From assembly GCA_947499145.1 (NCBI GenBank), contig CANMNB010000008.1:62001-126000 (forward strand): a stretch of DNA of 64,000 nt, in the 5' to 3' direction. The translations under genes were made by a program, and so were the position numbers. Shown here piece after piece: positions 40,736-49,459 of this stretch (the stretch's first letter is position 1; each line of letters opens with the position of its first letter). The notes below the pieces were generated by a model. That model was not told the origin of the DNA and did not search any database. It saw only the letters and a program-made list of their open reading frames with translations. Source of the DNA: an uncultured Arachnia sp. (GTDB lineage: Bacteria; Actinomycetota; Actinomycetes; Propionibacteriales; Propionibacteriaceae).

Positions 40736-40924
40736 CGCCTCGACACGCGGCCTGCGGCCGCTACTCGGCGATCGAGATGCCGGAACCGCTCCCCGAGTAG
40801 GGCGCGCAGCGCCCGTGTCGAGGGGAGGGTCGCCACGCCTCGACACGCCGCCTTGCGGCGGCTACTCGGCGATCAGGGGTGGCGGCGCCTCGACACGCGG
40901 CCTTCGGCCGCTACTCGGCGATCG
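40736..40924. repeat. Cluster of four REP-like palindromes (cluster E)
   Basis: Copies at 40736-40774, 40836-40874 and 40886-40924 are in minus orientation, with CGCC/GGCG outer arms and inner stems GCGGCC/GGCCGC, CCGCC/GGCGG and GCGGCC/GGCCGC. The copy at 40789-40825 is in plus orientation with CCCC/GGGG arms and GGGCGC/GCGCCC. The last copy touches the stop codon of the pabC-like gene at 40925. Confidence 0.9.
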
Positions 40925-41767
40925 TCACGGGGTCAGCAGGTCCGTCAGCGCGGCGTCGAGTGGCGACGTGGGGAGCGCGACGTCGTCGGCGTGGGTGATG
41001 CGCGCGATGATCCGGCCGCTGGAGAGCAGCCACGCGCCGCGGGAGGCGACCAGGTCGTCGCGGTGCAGGGGCCGGACGTCGACGTCGAGGCCGGCGCCCG
41101 GCGCCTTCTCAAGCATCTCGGCAACCGTGATGGAGCGGAGGATTCCGTCCAGCGGCGGGGTGACCAGTACGCCGTCGAGGTCGAGCACGACGCTGGAGGT
41201 GGGCCCCTCGAGGAGCGCGCCGGACGGGGAGACGAAGACGACGTCGTCGGCGCCGTGCGCCTTCGCGTGGCGCTTGGCGGCCATGTTGATGCCGTAGCTC
41301 AGCGACTTCGCACCGGGCAGCAGCCAGGGCAGGTCGACGACGTCCCCGCCCTCCCAGCCGCGGTTCAGCAGCATCACCTTGACGCCCTCGGCGCGCTCGC
41401 GGCGGATGGCGTCGTCGATGGGCAGCGCGGTCACCCAGCCGTGCGTCTCGTCGCCGCCCTCGGGTCCGCGGGTGTGGACCAGCCGCAGCACGGCCTCGGG
41501 ATCGGCGTCCCAGTCCCAGGCGGCCAGGATGGCGTCGACGGCGCGGCGATAGCCGGCCTCGTCGGGAGCCGGCAGCTGCAGCAGCCCGGCGGAGGCAGCG
41601 AGGCGCTCGAGGTGAGCGTCGAGGTAGTGCGCCCGCCCGGCCTTGGCGAGGGTGGCGTCGAAGACCCCGTCGCCGCGCATCACGCCCTGGTCGTCGGCCC
41701 GGACGATCGGCTGGGAGGGATCGACGACGGTGCCGTCGAGGAGCGCGACGAGGCGGATGGCGGTCAT
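40925..41767 (-). CDS. Class-IV aminotransferase, aminodeoxychorismate lyase-like
   Basis: A 280-residue PLP fold-type IV enzyme. The start IRLVALLDGTVVDPSQPIVRADDQGVMRGDGVFDA, the lysine block PGAKSLSYGINMAAKRHAK and VFVSPSGALLEGPTSS fit PabC or branched-chain/D-amino-acid aminotransferase-like proteins. PabC would make 4-aminobenzoate for folate, which would fit a purine-linked one-carbon context, but the family cannot be split safely by eye. Its start overlaps the purC stop by 4 nt. Confidence 0.82.
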   Translation of the reverse strand: MTAIRLVALLDGTVVDPSQPIVRADDQGVMRGDGVFDATLAKAGRAHYLDAHLERLAASAGLLQLPAPDEAGYRRAVDAILAAWDWDADPEAVLRLVHTRGPEGGDETHGWVTALPIDDAIRRERAEGVKVMLLNRGWEGGDVVDLPWLLPGAKSLSYGINMAAKRHAKAHGADDVVFVSPSGALLEGPTSSVVLDLDGVLVTPPLDGILRSITVAEMLEKAPGAGLDVDVRPLHRDDLVASRGAWLLSSGRIIARITHADDVALPTSPLDAALTDLLTP

Positions 41768-42657
41768 GCAGGCGAGGATACGGTGAAGTCCTCGCCCGTG
41801 AGGCGTCGGTAGGCCTCCAGGTAGCGGCCGCGGGTGGCGGCGACGACGTGGGGCGGCAGCAGGGGCGGCGCCTGGTCGGAGGCCCGGTCCCAGCCGGACG
41901 CGCGCGCGAGCCAGTCCCGGACGTACTGCTTGTCGAAGCTCGGCAGCGACGTGCCCGGTCGGTACCCGTCGGCGTCCCAGAAGCGCGACGAGTCGGGGGT
42001 GAGCACCTCGTCGGCCAGCACCAGGGTGCCGTCGGCGCGGCGGCCGAATTCGAACTTGGTGTCGGCCAGGATGATGCCCCGCTCGGCGGCGATGTCGGCG
42101 GCGCGGGAGTAGATGGCCAGCGTCAGGTCGCGGAGCTGGGAGGCGAGTTCCTCGCCGTGGAGGCGGACGATGGTGTCGTAGTCGACGTTCTCGTCGTGCT
42201 CCCCCAGCGGCGCCTTGATGGCGGGGGTGAAGATGGGCTCGGGCAGCTTGTCGCCGTCGCGGAGCCCCTCGGGCAGCGGGACGCCGCAGACCGTGCCGTC
42301 GGCCTGGTACTCGGCCCAGCCGGAGCCGGTGAGGTAGCCGCGGGCGACGCACTCCACGTCGATCATGTCCAGCGCCTCGACGACGGTGGCCCGGCCCGCG
42401 ACGGCGCCCGGCACGTCGGCGCTGAGGACGTGGTTGTCGGCGATGTCGGCGAGTTGGTCGAACCACCACAGCGACAGCTGCGTGAGGATCGCGCCCTTGT
42501 CCGGGATGGGGGTGGCCAGGACGTGGTCGAAGGCGGAGATGTTGTCGGTGGCCACCATGAGGATGGCCGGCTCGCCCCGGTGGGTGGTGTCGTACAGCTC
42601 GCGGACCTTGCCGGCGTGGCGGAGGGGGAGGCCGAGGGCGGCGGCGTACTGGCTCAT
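41764..42657 (-). CDS. purC: Phosphoribosylaminoimidazole-succinocarboxamide synthase
   Basis: A 297-residue SAICAR synthetase joining aspartate to CAIR. HAGKVRELYDT, the ATP/CAIR block VATDNISAFDHVLATPIPDKG, VECVARGYLTGSGW and IILADTKFEFG are the family signatures. It is divergent from the histidine kinase gene with only 47 bp between, and coupled to the class-IV aminotransferase downstream. Confidence 0.96.
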   Translation of the reverse strand: MSQYAAALGLPLRHAGKVRELYDTTHRGEPAILMVATDNISAFDHVLATPIPDKGAILTQLSLWWFDQLADIADNHVLSADVPGAVAGRATVVEALDMIDVECVARGYLTGSGWAEYQADGTVCGVPLPEGLRDGDKLPEPIFTPAIKAPLGEHDENVDYDTIVRLHGEELASQLRDLTLAIYSRAADIAAERGIILADTKFEFGRRADGTLVLADEVLTPDSSRFWDADGYRPGTSLPSFDKQYVRDWLARASGWDRASDQAPPLLPPHVVAATRGRYLEAYRRLTGEDFTVSSPA

Positions 42658-42704
42658 GGCGGCATCGTAGGCTCGCCGGCGCGGCGGCCAGTAGCATCGG
42701 CGCC

Positions 42705-43922
42705 ATGGTGGAACGACCCCTCCCCGACGGCTGGTTGCGCTACGACGCCGCCCTCGCCGCGGTGCTGGCCGTTGTGGGCGCCGCGATGGCGTGGCTGACC
42801 GACACCGCCGGCGTCGGGGTCTTCGACCAGGACGTGCGCCTCCAGATGCTGGGCTCGGCCCTGCTGGCGATCCCGCTGGTGTGGCGGCGGCGGTTCCCCA
42901 TCGCGATGGCGCTCGTCCAGTCGGCGCTCTACATCGCGCTCCCCTACGTCACGGGCATGGACCTCTACTCCTCGCAGGTGGTGCTGTTCCTCGGCTTCTA
43001 CAGCATCGGCGCTTGGTCGGCCCGACGCGGCTGGGCGCTGGTCAGCCGCATCGTGATCAGCGTCGCCATGGCCGTGTGGCTGGTCAGCAGCATCTTCGGC
43101 GGGCCCATGTTCGGCGGCGAGGGGCCGGAGGCCATGACCGCCACCCAGATCATGGCGATCTTCGCGATCAACGGCAGTATCAACATCGCCTTCTTCGCCG
43201 GGGCGTGGGTCTTCGGCAACCGCGCCTGGCAGCAGGCGCTGGAGCGGCGCGAGCTCGAACAGGCCGGGCAGGAGATCCGCGGCCTGCAGGCCGAAATCGT
43301 CGCCCACGCCGTCGAGAACGAGCGGCTGCGGATCGCCCGCGAGCTGCACGACGTCGTCGCGCACCACGTGACCGCCATGTCCGTGCAGGCCGCTGCGGCC
43401 CGGCGGGTGCTCTCCAGCGACCCGGCCCGGGCCGAGGCGTCGCTGAAGGCCGTGGAGTCCAGCGCGCGGTCCGCCGTCGCCGACCTGCGCACGATGGTCA
43501 CGACCCTGCGCTCCGCGGACGAGACCGAGTCCCTGCCCACCCTCGACGACGTCGCCGCGCTCGTCGAGGAGGCCCGGGGCGCCGGACGGAGCGTGACGTA
43601 CGAGCGGATCGGCGAGATTCCCGAGCTCACGCCCGCCACCGAGCTCACGCTGTACCGGGTGGCGCAGGAGGGGCTCACCAACGTCCACAAGCACGCCGGC
43701 GCCGCCGCCCACGTGGCGCTCCGGCTCCGCGGCACCCGCGACGGCGTGGAGCTGGAGGTCTCCGACGACGGCCAGGGCTCCACCTCGGCGCTGCCCGGCA
43801 CCGGCACCGGCCTGACCGGGATGCGGGAGCGGATCGCGGCCGTCGGCGGCACCCTGGAGGCCGGCCCCAAGCCCCGCGGCGGCTTCCTCGTCCGCGCGGC
43901 CATCCCGGTGGGTGCGGCGTGA
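42705..43922 (+). CDS. NarL-type sensor histidine kinase
   Basis: 405 residues. The N-terminal half has about five hydrophobic helices and little extracellular sequence, suggesting membrane-stress or lipid sensing. A coiled linker leads to the HisKA_3 dimerisation domain with His215 in ARELHDVVAHHVTAM, then an HATPase domain with VAQEGLTNVHKHAG and GTGTGLTGMRERI. It phosphorylates the response regulator encoded next, whose GTG overlaps its stop. Confidence 0.93.
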   Translation: MVERPLPDGWLRYDAALAAVLAVVGAAMAWLTDTAGVGVFDQDVRLQMLGSALLAIPLVWRRRFPIAMALVQSALYIALPYVTGMDLYSSQVVLFLGFYSIGAWSARRGWALVSRIVISVAMAVWLVSSIFGGPMFGGEGPEAMTATQIMAIFAINGSINIAFFAGAWVFGNRAWQQALERRELEQAGQEIRGLQAEIVAHAVENERLRIARELHDVVAHHVTAMSVQAAAARRVLSSDPARAEASLKAVESSARSAVADLRTMVTTLRSADETESLPTLDDVAALVEEARGAGRSVTYERIGEIPELTPATELTLYRVAQEGLTNVHKHAGAAAHVALRLRGTRDGVELEVSDDGQGSTSALPGTGTGLTGMRERIAAVGGTLEAGPKPRGGFLVRAAIPVGAA

Positions 43923-44575
43923 TCCGCGTGCTGCTGGTGGACGACCAGGCCCTCATCCGGACCGGCTTCACCACCATCCTCGAGAGCGAGCCGGACATCG
44001 AGGTGGTCGGCCAGGCCGCCAACGGCCTCGACGGCGTCCGCCTGGCGGCCGAGCTGCGGCCCGACGTCGTGTGCATGGACGTGCAGATGCCGGTGATGGA
44101 CGGCATCGAGGCCACCCGCCGCATCACCGCCGACGGGACCCCGACGTCGGTGCTGATCCTCACGACGTTCGACCGCGACGACTTCCTCTTCGAGACCCTC
44201 GACGCCGGCGCGTCGGGCTTCCTGCTGAAGACCGCCGAGGCGGAGGAGCTGATCGAGGCCGTGCAGGTCCTGGGCCGCGGCGACGCCCTGCTCTCCCCCC
44301 AGGTGACCCGCCGGGTGATCGAGCGCTTCACCGCCGCCCGGCCCGCCCCGGTGCGCGGCCGGAGCGTCGAGCAGCTGACCGAGCGGGAGTGCGACACCCT
44401 CCAGTGGCTGGCGCGCGGCCTCAGCAACGCCGAGATCGCCGCCCAGATGCACGTCAGCCCGGAGACGGTGAAGTCGCACGTCTCCAGCATCCTCATGAAG
44501 CTGGGTCTCCGCGACCGCATCAACGCCGTCATCTGGGCCTACGAGCAGGGTCTGGTCTCACCCGGGTCGCACTGA
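43919..44575 (+). CDS. NarL/LuxR-type response regulator
   Basis: 218 residues. The receiver domain has acceptor Asp54 (VVCMDVQMPVMDG), Thr in LILTTFDRD and Lys in FLLKTAEAEE. The C-terminal LuxR helix-turn-helix is LTERECDTLQWLARGLSNAEIAAQMHVSPETVKSHV. It is coupled to the kinase gene (GTGA overlap) and followed by a palindromic region and an ABC exporter, which is its probable target. Confidence 0.94.
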   Translation: MIRVLLVDDQALIRTGFTTILESEPDIEVVGQAANGLDGVRLAAELRPDVVCMDVQMPVMDGIEATRRITADGTPTSVLILTTFDRDDFLFETLDAGASGFLLKTAEAEELIEAVQVLGRGDALLSPQVTRRVIERFTAARPAPVRGRSVEQLTERECDTLQWLARGLSNAEIAAQMHVSPETVKSHVSSILMKLGLRDRINAVIWAYEQGLVSPGSH

Positions 44576-44631
44576 CTCCCCCGCACGGGGGAGGTCGCGA
44601 TTTCCCCCGCACGCGGGACGCGCACCGGGGG
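44576..44631. promoter_or_regulatory. Repeated CCCCCGCACG palindromes upstream of the ABC exporter
   Basis: Directly after the regulator stop, CTCCCCCG-CA-CGGGGGAG (44576-44593) is an 8-bp-arm palindrome. A second copy, TCCCCCGCACGCGGGA, is centred 26 bp downstream, and a weaker GCGCACCGGGGG follows. The 79-bp gap leads to the ABC ATPase ATG. These may be binding sites for the adjacent regulator. The first could instead act as a terminator. Confidence 0.5.
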
Positions 44632-44654
44632 CGGTTCTCCGTAGCCTCAATGGC

Positions 44655-45536
44655 ATGATCAGCGTCCAGAACGTCCACCGGTTCTTCGGGGACAAGCACG
44701 TCCTCAAGGACATCAGCTTCGACATCCGGCCCGGGCTCATGACCGGCTTCGTCGGCGGCAACGGCGCGGGCAAGACCACCACGATGCGCATCATCCTGGG
44801 AGTCCTGGCCGCCAACGAGGGCCGGGTGCTCGTCGACGGGAAGCCGATCTCCACCGACTACCGCGCCAACATCGGCTACATGCCGGAGGAACGCGGGCTG
44901 TACCCGAAGATGAAGGTCATCGACCAGCTCGTCTACCTAGGCCAGCTGCACGGCATGAGCGCCGCCGACGCGAAGCAGCGCAGCCTCGAGCTGCTGGACC
45001 GGCTGGGCCTGGTGGGCAAGCCGACGGACACGCTGGAGTCGCTGTCGCTGGGCAACCAGCAGCGCGCCCAGATCGCCGCCGCTCTCGTGCACCGCCCGGC
45101 CGCGCTGATCCTTGACGAGCCGTTCTCCGGTCTCGACCCCACCGCCGTCGACGCCACCGTCGCCGTCCTGCGCGACGTCGCCGCCACCGGCGCCCCGGTG
45201 CTGTTCTCCTCCCACCAGCTCGACCTGGTGGAGCGGCTCTGCGACGAGCTGGTCATCATCGCCGAGGGCGAGATCCGCGCCAACGGCACCCGCGAGCAGC
45301 TCCTGGCGGCCGGCAGCACCGGCGAGTGGGAGATGACGGCGTCGGCCGACACGGGCTGGGTGCGCGACAACGGCGTGCAGGTGCTGGAGTTCGACGGCGG
45401 CTACGTGCGCTTCACCGCGCCCACCGAGCAGCAGGCCAACTCCGTCCTGACCGCCGCGCTGGCCCGCGGCACGGTAAAGAGCTTCGGCCCCGTGCAGCGC
45501 TCGCTGCACGAGATCTACAAGGAGGTCACCCAGTGA
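44655..45536 (+). CDS. ABC transporter ATP-binding protein
   Basis: 293 residues. Walker A is GGNGAGKTTTMR, the signature is LSLGNQQRAQIAAAL (LSLGN, a common exporter variant), and Walker B is LILDEPFSGLDP, with the H-loop at LFSSHQLDLVE. A C-terminal domain of about 70 residues (from EWEMTASADTGWV) is typical of NatA/DrrA-like exporters. It pairs with the permease, whose GTG overlaps its stop. Confidence 0.93.
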   Translation: MISVQNVHRFFGDKHVLKDISFDIRPGLMTGFVGGNGAGKTTTMRIILGVLAANEGRVLVDGKPISTDYRANIGYMPEERGLYPKMKVIDQLVYLGQLHGMSAADAKQRSLELLDRLGLVGKPTDTLESLSLGNQQRAQIAAALVHRPAALILDEPFSGLDPTAVDATVAVLRDVAATGAPVLFSSHQLDLVERLCDELVIIAEGEIRANGTREQLLAAGSTGEWEMTASADTGWVRDNGVQVLEFDGGYVRFTAPTEQQANSVLTAALARGTVKSFGPVQRSLHEIYKEVTQ

Positions 45537-46636
45537 TTACCCCGCGCCCCCCGTTCTGGAACTCCGTCGGCATCGTCGCGCAGCGGGAGATCCGCGCCCG
45601 CATCCTGTCGAAGTCCTTCCTGATCTCCACGCTCATCACGCTGGTGGTGATCCTCCTGGTGATGGTGCTGATGCCGCGGATGGAGGACTTCTTCGGCGGC
45701 GGCCCCGACACCGTGGCCGTGGTGGGCGAGGCTCAGGGCGTCGTCGAATCGTTGGGCGGTGACGAGGAGATCCTCGTCCTGGCCGACGACGCCGCCGCCC
45801 GCGACGCCGTGCTCTCCGAGGAGGCCGACGTCGCCGTCGTCCCCGACCCCAGCAACCCGATCGGGGTGAAGCTCTACACGCTCGACGAGCTGCCCAGCTC
45901 GTGGATCCAGATGCTCTCGGTCTCCCCGACGGTGGAGATGCTCGACACCGAGGCCGCCAACCCCGGCGTGCTGTACATCATCGCGCTGGGCTTCGGGATC
46001 GTGTGGATGATGTCGGCCATCACGTTCGGCATGAGCATCGCGAACTCCGTGGTGGAGGAGAAGCAGACCCGCATCGTGGAGATCCTGCTGGCCACCGTCT
46101 CCGCCCGGGCCCTGCTGACGGGCAAGATCGTCGGCAACTCGCTTGCAGCGCTGGTGCAGATCGCGCTCATCGTGGGCACGGTGTTCCTCGGGATGGCGAT
46201 CAACGGCGACCAGCTGCCCACGATGAACCTCACCGCCCCGATCCTGTGGTTCGTGGTGCTGTTCCTAGTGGGCTTCGTGATGGTGGCGTCGCTGTATGCC
46301 GCCGCGGCCGCGCTGGTCTCCCGCCCGGAGGACCTGGCCAACGTGCAGCAGCCGATCATGTGGCTGGTGATGCTCCCCTACTTCGGCATCATCTTCGCCT
46401 TCAACAACCCGTTCGCGCTGACGGTGATGAGCTACATCCCGTTCTCCGCCCCCGTGGCCGTGCCGCTGCGGGTGTTCACGGGCGAGCAGGCGTTCTGGGA
46501 GCCCTTCGCCTCCCTGGGCATCCTGTTCGCCACCACGATGCTGATCATCTGGTTCGCGGCGCGGATCTACGAGAACGCCCTGCTGCGCACCGGCAAGCCA
46601 GTGAAGTGGCGGGAAGCCCTGCAGACCTCGGCCTGA
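45533..46636 (+). CDS. ABC-2 type permease (NatB-like)
   Basis: 367 residues. One N-terminal helix (SFLISTLITLVVILLVMVL) is followed by an extracellular domain of about 90 residues and then a group of five helices beginning VLYIIALGFGIVWMMSAITFG. The motif VEEKQTRIVEILLATVSARALLTGKIVG is diagnostic for NatB/ABC2_membrane_3 exporters. It forms an efflux or stress-response exporter with the upstream ATPase, probably controlled by the two-component system. Confidence 0.9.
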   Translation: MITPRPPFWNSVGIVAQREIRARILSKSFLISTLITLVVILLVMVLMPRMEDFFGGGPDTVAVVGEAQGVVESLGGDEEILVLADDAAARDAVLSEEADVAVVPDPSNPIGVKLYTLDELPSSWIQMLSVSPTVEMLDTEAANPGVLYIIALGFGIVWMMSAITFGMSIANSVVEEKQTRIVEILLATVSARALLTGKIVGNSLAALVQIALIVGTVFLGMAINGDQLPTMNLTAPILWFVVLFLVGFVMVASLYAAAAALVSRPEDLANVQQPIMWLVMLPYFGIIFAFNNPFALTVMSYIPFSAPVAVPLRVFTGEQAFWEPFASLGILFATTMLIIWFAARIYENALLRTGKPVKWREALQTSA

Positions 46637-47027
46637 TGTCGGCGGTCCTGCAGCCGGTCACCGAGTAGCCGCCGAAGGCGGCGTGCCGAGGTGGGACGGA
46701 ACGATCACCGAGTAGCCGCCGTGAGGCGGCGTGTCGAGGTGGGACCAACGATCACCGAGTAGCCGCCGTGAGGCGGCGTGTCGAGGTGCATCTGACCCGA
46801 CGCCGAATGCCGCGCGATGAATGGGTAAGCGCCTCGCGCTGGGAGATCGAGAAGTGAGTCCGCTTTCTCGACCTCTCACCCAACAGCTAAGGTGATCCTT
46901 GAAAATCGCCGTGGCATCCGGTGCCACAAGCACTTTCGCGGTGATATTCATCAGTTGGCCGAATTGCATGAGCGAGCGGATATATGGACCAAGTGTTGAT
47001 CGAGCGCGACATCACCGAGGCGCAGCG
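46637..47027. other. Gene-free region before the glycan island
   Basis: 391 bp with no credible gene. The first part holds the REP cluster F. The rest (46800-47027) is visibly AT-richer than the flanking genes. GATATA (46979-46984) with TTGGCC 18 bp upstream is a weak promoter candidate for the aminotransferase gene. This looks like the left boundary and regulatory region of the island. Confidence 0.5.
46657..46788 (+). repeat. Cluster of three REP-like palindromes with CACC/GGTG arms (cluster F)
   Basis: Direct copies at 46657-46693, 46703-46741 and 46750-46788 (period 46-47 bp) read TCACCGAGTAG, stem GCCGCC/GGCGGC around GAA or GTGA, and GTGTCGAGGTG (GTGCCGAGGTG in the first). The outer arms are CACC/GGTG, different from the CGCC/GGCG copies but still complementary. 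The second and third copies are identical, so the duplication is recent. Confidence 0.88.
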
Positions 47028-48191
47028 GTGACGGAACGCATCTACCTCTCCTCCCCCGACGTGACGCAGTTGGAAGAGGACGCCCTAGTCCGCGCCATCC
47101 GCTCCGGCTGGGTGGCCCCGCTCGGTCCCGAGGTCGACGCGTTCGAGGAGGAGCTCGCCGAGTACACCGGCCGCAAGCACGCCGTGGCGCTCTCCTCCGG
47201 GACCGCCGCCCTGCACCTGGCCCTGTTGAACCTCGGAGCCGGACCCGGCGACCTCGTCCTCACCTCCACCCTGACCTTCGCTGCCACCGCCAACTCGATC
47301 AAGTACACCGGCGCCGAGCCCGTGTTCGTCGACTGCGACGAGACCGGCAACATGAACCCCGACCTGCTCGAGGAGGCCTTCGCCACTCTCGAGAGTGAGG
47401 GCCGCCACGTGAAGGCCGTCGTGCCGGTCGACCTGCTGGGCAAGGTCGTCGACCACGAACGCATCGACGCCATCGCAGCGCAACATGGCGTCCCGGTTCT
47501 CTCCGACGCCGCGGAGTCCTTGGGCGCCGTGCGCGACGGCCGCTCCTCGGCCTCGTTCGGCGTGGCGGCCGCGCTGTCCTTCAATGGCAACAAGATCATG
47601 ACCACCTCCGGCGGTGGCGCCTTGCTGACCGACGACGAGGAGATGGCGCAGCGCACGCGCTACCTGGCAACCCAGGCCAGGCAGCCGGTGGTGCATTACG
47701 AGCACACCGACGTGGGCTACAACTACCGTATGTCGAACATCCTGGCCGCGCTGGGACGGGCCCAACTCTCACGGCTGGACGACATGATCGAGCGACGCCG
47801 TCAGCACCGCGTCCGCTACCGCGAACTCTTCCAAGATGTGCCCGGTGTGACGATGTTCGGTGAGCCATCCGGGGCTGACGGCGGCGACACCCGCGACAAC
47901 TTCTGGCTCACGTCGATCGTGGTGGACGCTGAGCACGCCGGCTTCACGGCTGAAGAGCTCCGGCTACACCTCGCGGAGCAGAACATCGAGGCGCGTCCAC
48001 TGTGGAAGCCGATGCACATGCAGCCGGTTTACGGCGAGCACCGTGCTTTCGTTGACGGGACCAGTGAGCGGCTCTTCCACGCGGGCCTGTCCCTCCCCAG
48101 CGCCTCAGCTCTCGACGAGACGCAGAGTGCCCGAGTGAGTGACTCAATCACGCAGTTCTTACGGCAGGAGCAGGCAGATGTCGCGTCCTGA
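47028..48191 (+). CDS. DegT/DnrJ/EryC1/StrS sugar aminotransferase (PglE-like)
   Basis: A 387-residue PLP enzyme adding an amino group to a nucleotide 4-keto-6-deoxysugar. The start RIYLSSPDV...GWVAPLGPEVDAFEEELAEYTGRKHAVALSSGTAALHLAL and the Schiff-base Lys189 in SFNGNKIMTTSGGG match the PglE/LegC/perosamine-synthase group. The start is GTG. It overlaps the next gene by 14 nt. With the PglC- and PglD-like genes downstream it points to UDP-bacillosamine-type sugar synthesis. The dehydratase (PglF) is not in the window. Confidence 0.9.
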   Translation: MTERIYLSSPDVTQLEEDALVRAIRSGWVAPLGPEVDAFEEELAEYTGRKHAVALSSGTAALHLALLNLGAGPGDLVLTSTLTFAATANSIKYTGAEPVFVDCDETGNMNPDLLEEAFATLESEGRHVKAVVPVDLLGKVVDHERIDAIAAQHGVPVLSDAAESLGAVRDGRSSASFGVAAALSFNGNKIMTTSGGGALLTDDEEMAQRTRYLATQARQPVVHYEHTDVGYNYRMSNILAALGRAQLSRLDDMIERRRQHRVRYRELFQDVPGVTMFGEPSGADGGDTRDNFWLTSIVVDAEHAGFTAEELRLHLAEQNIEARPLWKPMHMQPVYGEHRAFVDGTSERLFHAGLSLPSASALDETQSARVSDSITQFLRQEQADVAS

Positions 48192-48804
48192 CGCCCGGCC
48201 TTACGACGCGGTCAAACGAGTGATCGATATCTCCGTCAGCGCCATTGGCTTGGTGATCACCCTGCCGATCCAAGCGGCGACCGCGGCTGTGGTCCTGGCT
48301 ACACATGGACGTCCGGTCTTGTTCCGTCAGCCACGGCCAGGCAAAGGCGGCAAGGTCTTCGAACTTGTGAAGTTCCGGACGATGAAGCATCCCACAGCAA
48401 CTATGGTCACCGACGAACAACGACTCACCCGAGTGGGTCAGGTTCTCCGCTCAACCAGCCTCGACGAGTTGCCCAGCCTTTGGAACGTGCTCAAGGGAGA
48501 TATGAGTCTGGTCGGACCGCGGCCGCTCAGGACCCATTATCTTCCTCTCTACAATGCCCATCAAGCGCGGCGCCACGAGGTGCGCCCCGGGGTGACCGGC
48601 CTAGCACAAGTTCGCGGGCGAAACCTCCTGACTTGGGAAGATCGCTTCGACTTGGATGTGGAGTATGTAGGGCGCCGGTCCCTACGTTTGGACCTCTGCA
48701 TTCTCACTGAGACGATCACTGCCGTCTTACATCGAACTGGGATCTCGGCTCATGGCGAAGCAACGATGAAACCGTTCACGGGGACCGAGGAGCCCAATGG
48801 GTAG
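48178..48804 (+). CDS. Undecaprenyl-phosphate sugar phosphotransferase (PglC-like)
   Basis: A 208-residue monotopic phosphoglycosyltransferase. One re-entrant N-terminal helix (AVKRVIDISVSAIGLVITLPI) is followed by RQPRPGKGGKVFELVKFRTM, the catalytic region STSLDELPSLWNVLKGDMSLVGPRPL and PGVTGLAQVRGRN. It transfers a sugar-1-phosphate to the lipid carrier, the first membrane step of glycan assembly. The small size fits PglC rather than the larger WbaP. G+C is clearly lower than in the housekeeping genes. Confidence 0.92.
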   Translation: MSRPDARPYDAVKRVIDISVSAIGLVITLPIQAATAAVVLATHGRPVLFRQPRPGKGGKVFELVKFRTMKHPTATMVTDEQRLTRVGQVLRSTSLDELPSLWNVLKGDMSLVGPRPLRTHYLPLYNAHQARRHEVRPGVTGLAQVRGRNLLTWEDRFDLDVEYVGRRSLRLDLCILTETITAVLHRTGISAHGEATMKPFTGTEEPNG

Positions 48805-49459
48805 TGAACTCGCGCAAGAGCACCGCGACATCGCAATCATCGGTGCAGGAAGCTATGCCGCAACTATCGCCGAGTTAGCCAGTACATGCGGATATGTAAC
48901 CACTCAATACCTTGACGACGATTGCGCCAAGAACGGCAGTAGACTTGATGGAGCCCCGATTCACTCTCCAATCGCCGCGGGCCTCGCCGATCTGCCTTCC
49001 GACTGCTCCGTCGCTGTGGCAATCGGCAATAACGACGTCCGTCTCTTCTGGCTGGAACGGGCTCGGGCCCTCGGGTTGGACACGCCCTCGTTGATTAGCC
49101 CCATGTCCCTTGTCAGTCCCAAGGCCAGCATCGGCGAGGCTGTCTATCTCCACCCTGGTTGCCAAGTATGGACCCATGCCACCCTAGGGAACGGAACAAT
49201 CCTAAGCCCACACGCTACGGTTGCGCATCACACGCAACTCGGCGAAGGCTGCTTCGTTTCGACCGGCGCGAACGTGGGCGCATCAATCACCGTCGACGCT
49301 GGGTGCATGTTCGGGATCGGCTCAGTGGTTTCGACAGGCGTGAGTCATGTCTCCTCACACACTCTTGTAGGAGCCGGCGCTACCGTAATTCGCAACACCG
49401 AGCCCTACGGAGTTTATGTCGGAAACCCAGCTAGGCTGATCAGGACTCAGACCTCGTGA
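48797..49459 (+). CDS. Hexapeptide-repeat sugar O/N-acetyltransferase (PglD-like)
   Basis: 220 residues. A Rossmann-like N-terminal domain (IAIIGAGSYAATIAELA) binds the nucleotide sugar. A left-handed beta-helix with many imperfect hexapeptides follows (ASIGEAVYLHPGCQVWTHATLGNGTILSP), with the catalytic-type His in TVAHHTQLG. This is the layout of PglD and NeuD acetyltransferases, which acetylate a 4-amino sugar after PglE. It overlaps the end of the PglC-like gene. Confidence 0.88.
   Translation: MGSELAQEHRDIAIIGAGSYAATIAELASTCGYVTTQYLDDDCAKNGSRLDGAPIHSPIAAGLADLPSDCSVAVAIGNNDVRLFWLERARALGLDTPSLISPMSLVSPKASIGEAVYLHPGCQVWTHATLGNGTILSPHATVAHHTQLGEGCFVSTGANVGASITVDAGCMFGIGSVVSTGVSHVSSHTLVGAGATVIRNTEPYGVYVGNPARLIRTQTS

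Noticed and set aside
40736-40924. CRISPR array
   Set aside because: The repeated units are palindromes of about 38 bp in both orientations with spacers of only about 10 bp, and no cas gene is in the window.
46800-47027. Short coding frame before the aminotransferase (including an in-frame extension to 46899)
   Set aside because: The extension has no family similarity, while the GTG at 47028 gives the conserved N-terminus RIYLSSPDV. The region is better read as regulatory.
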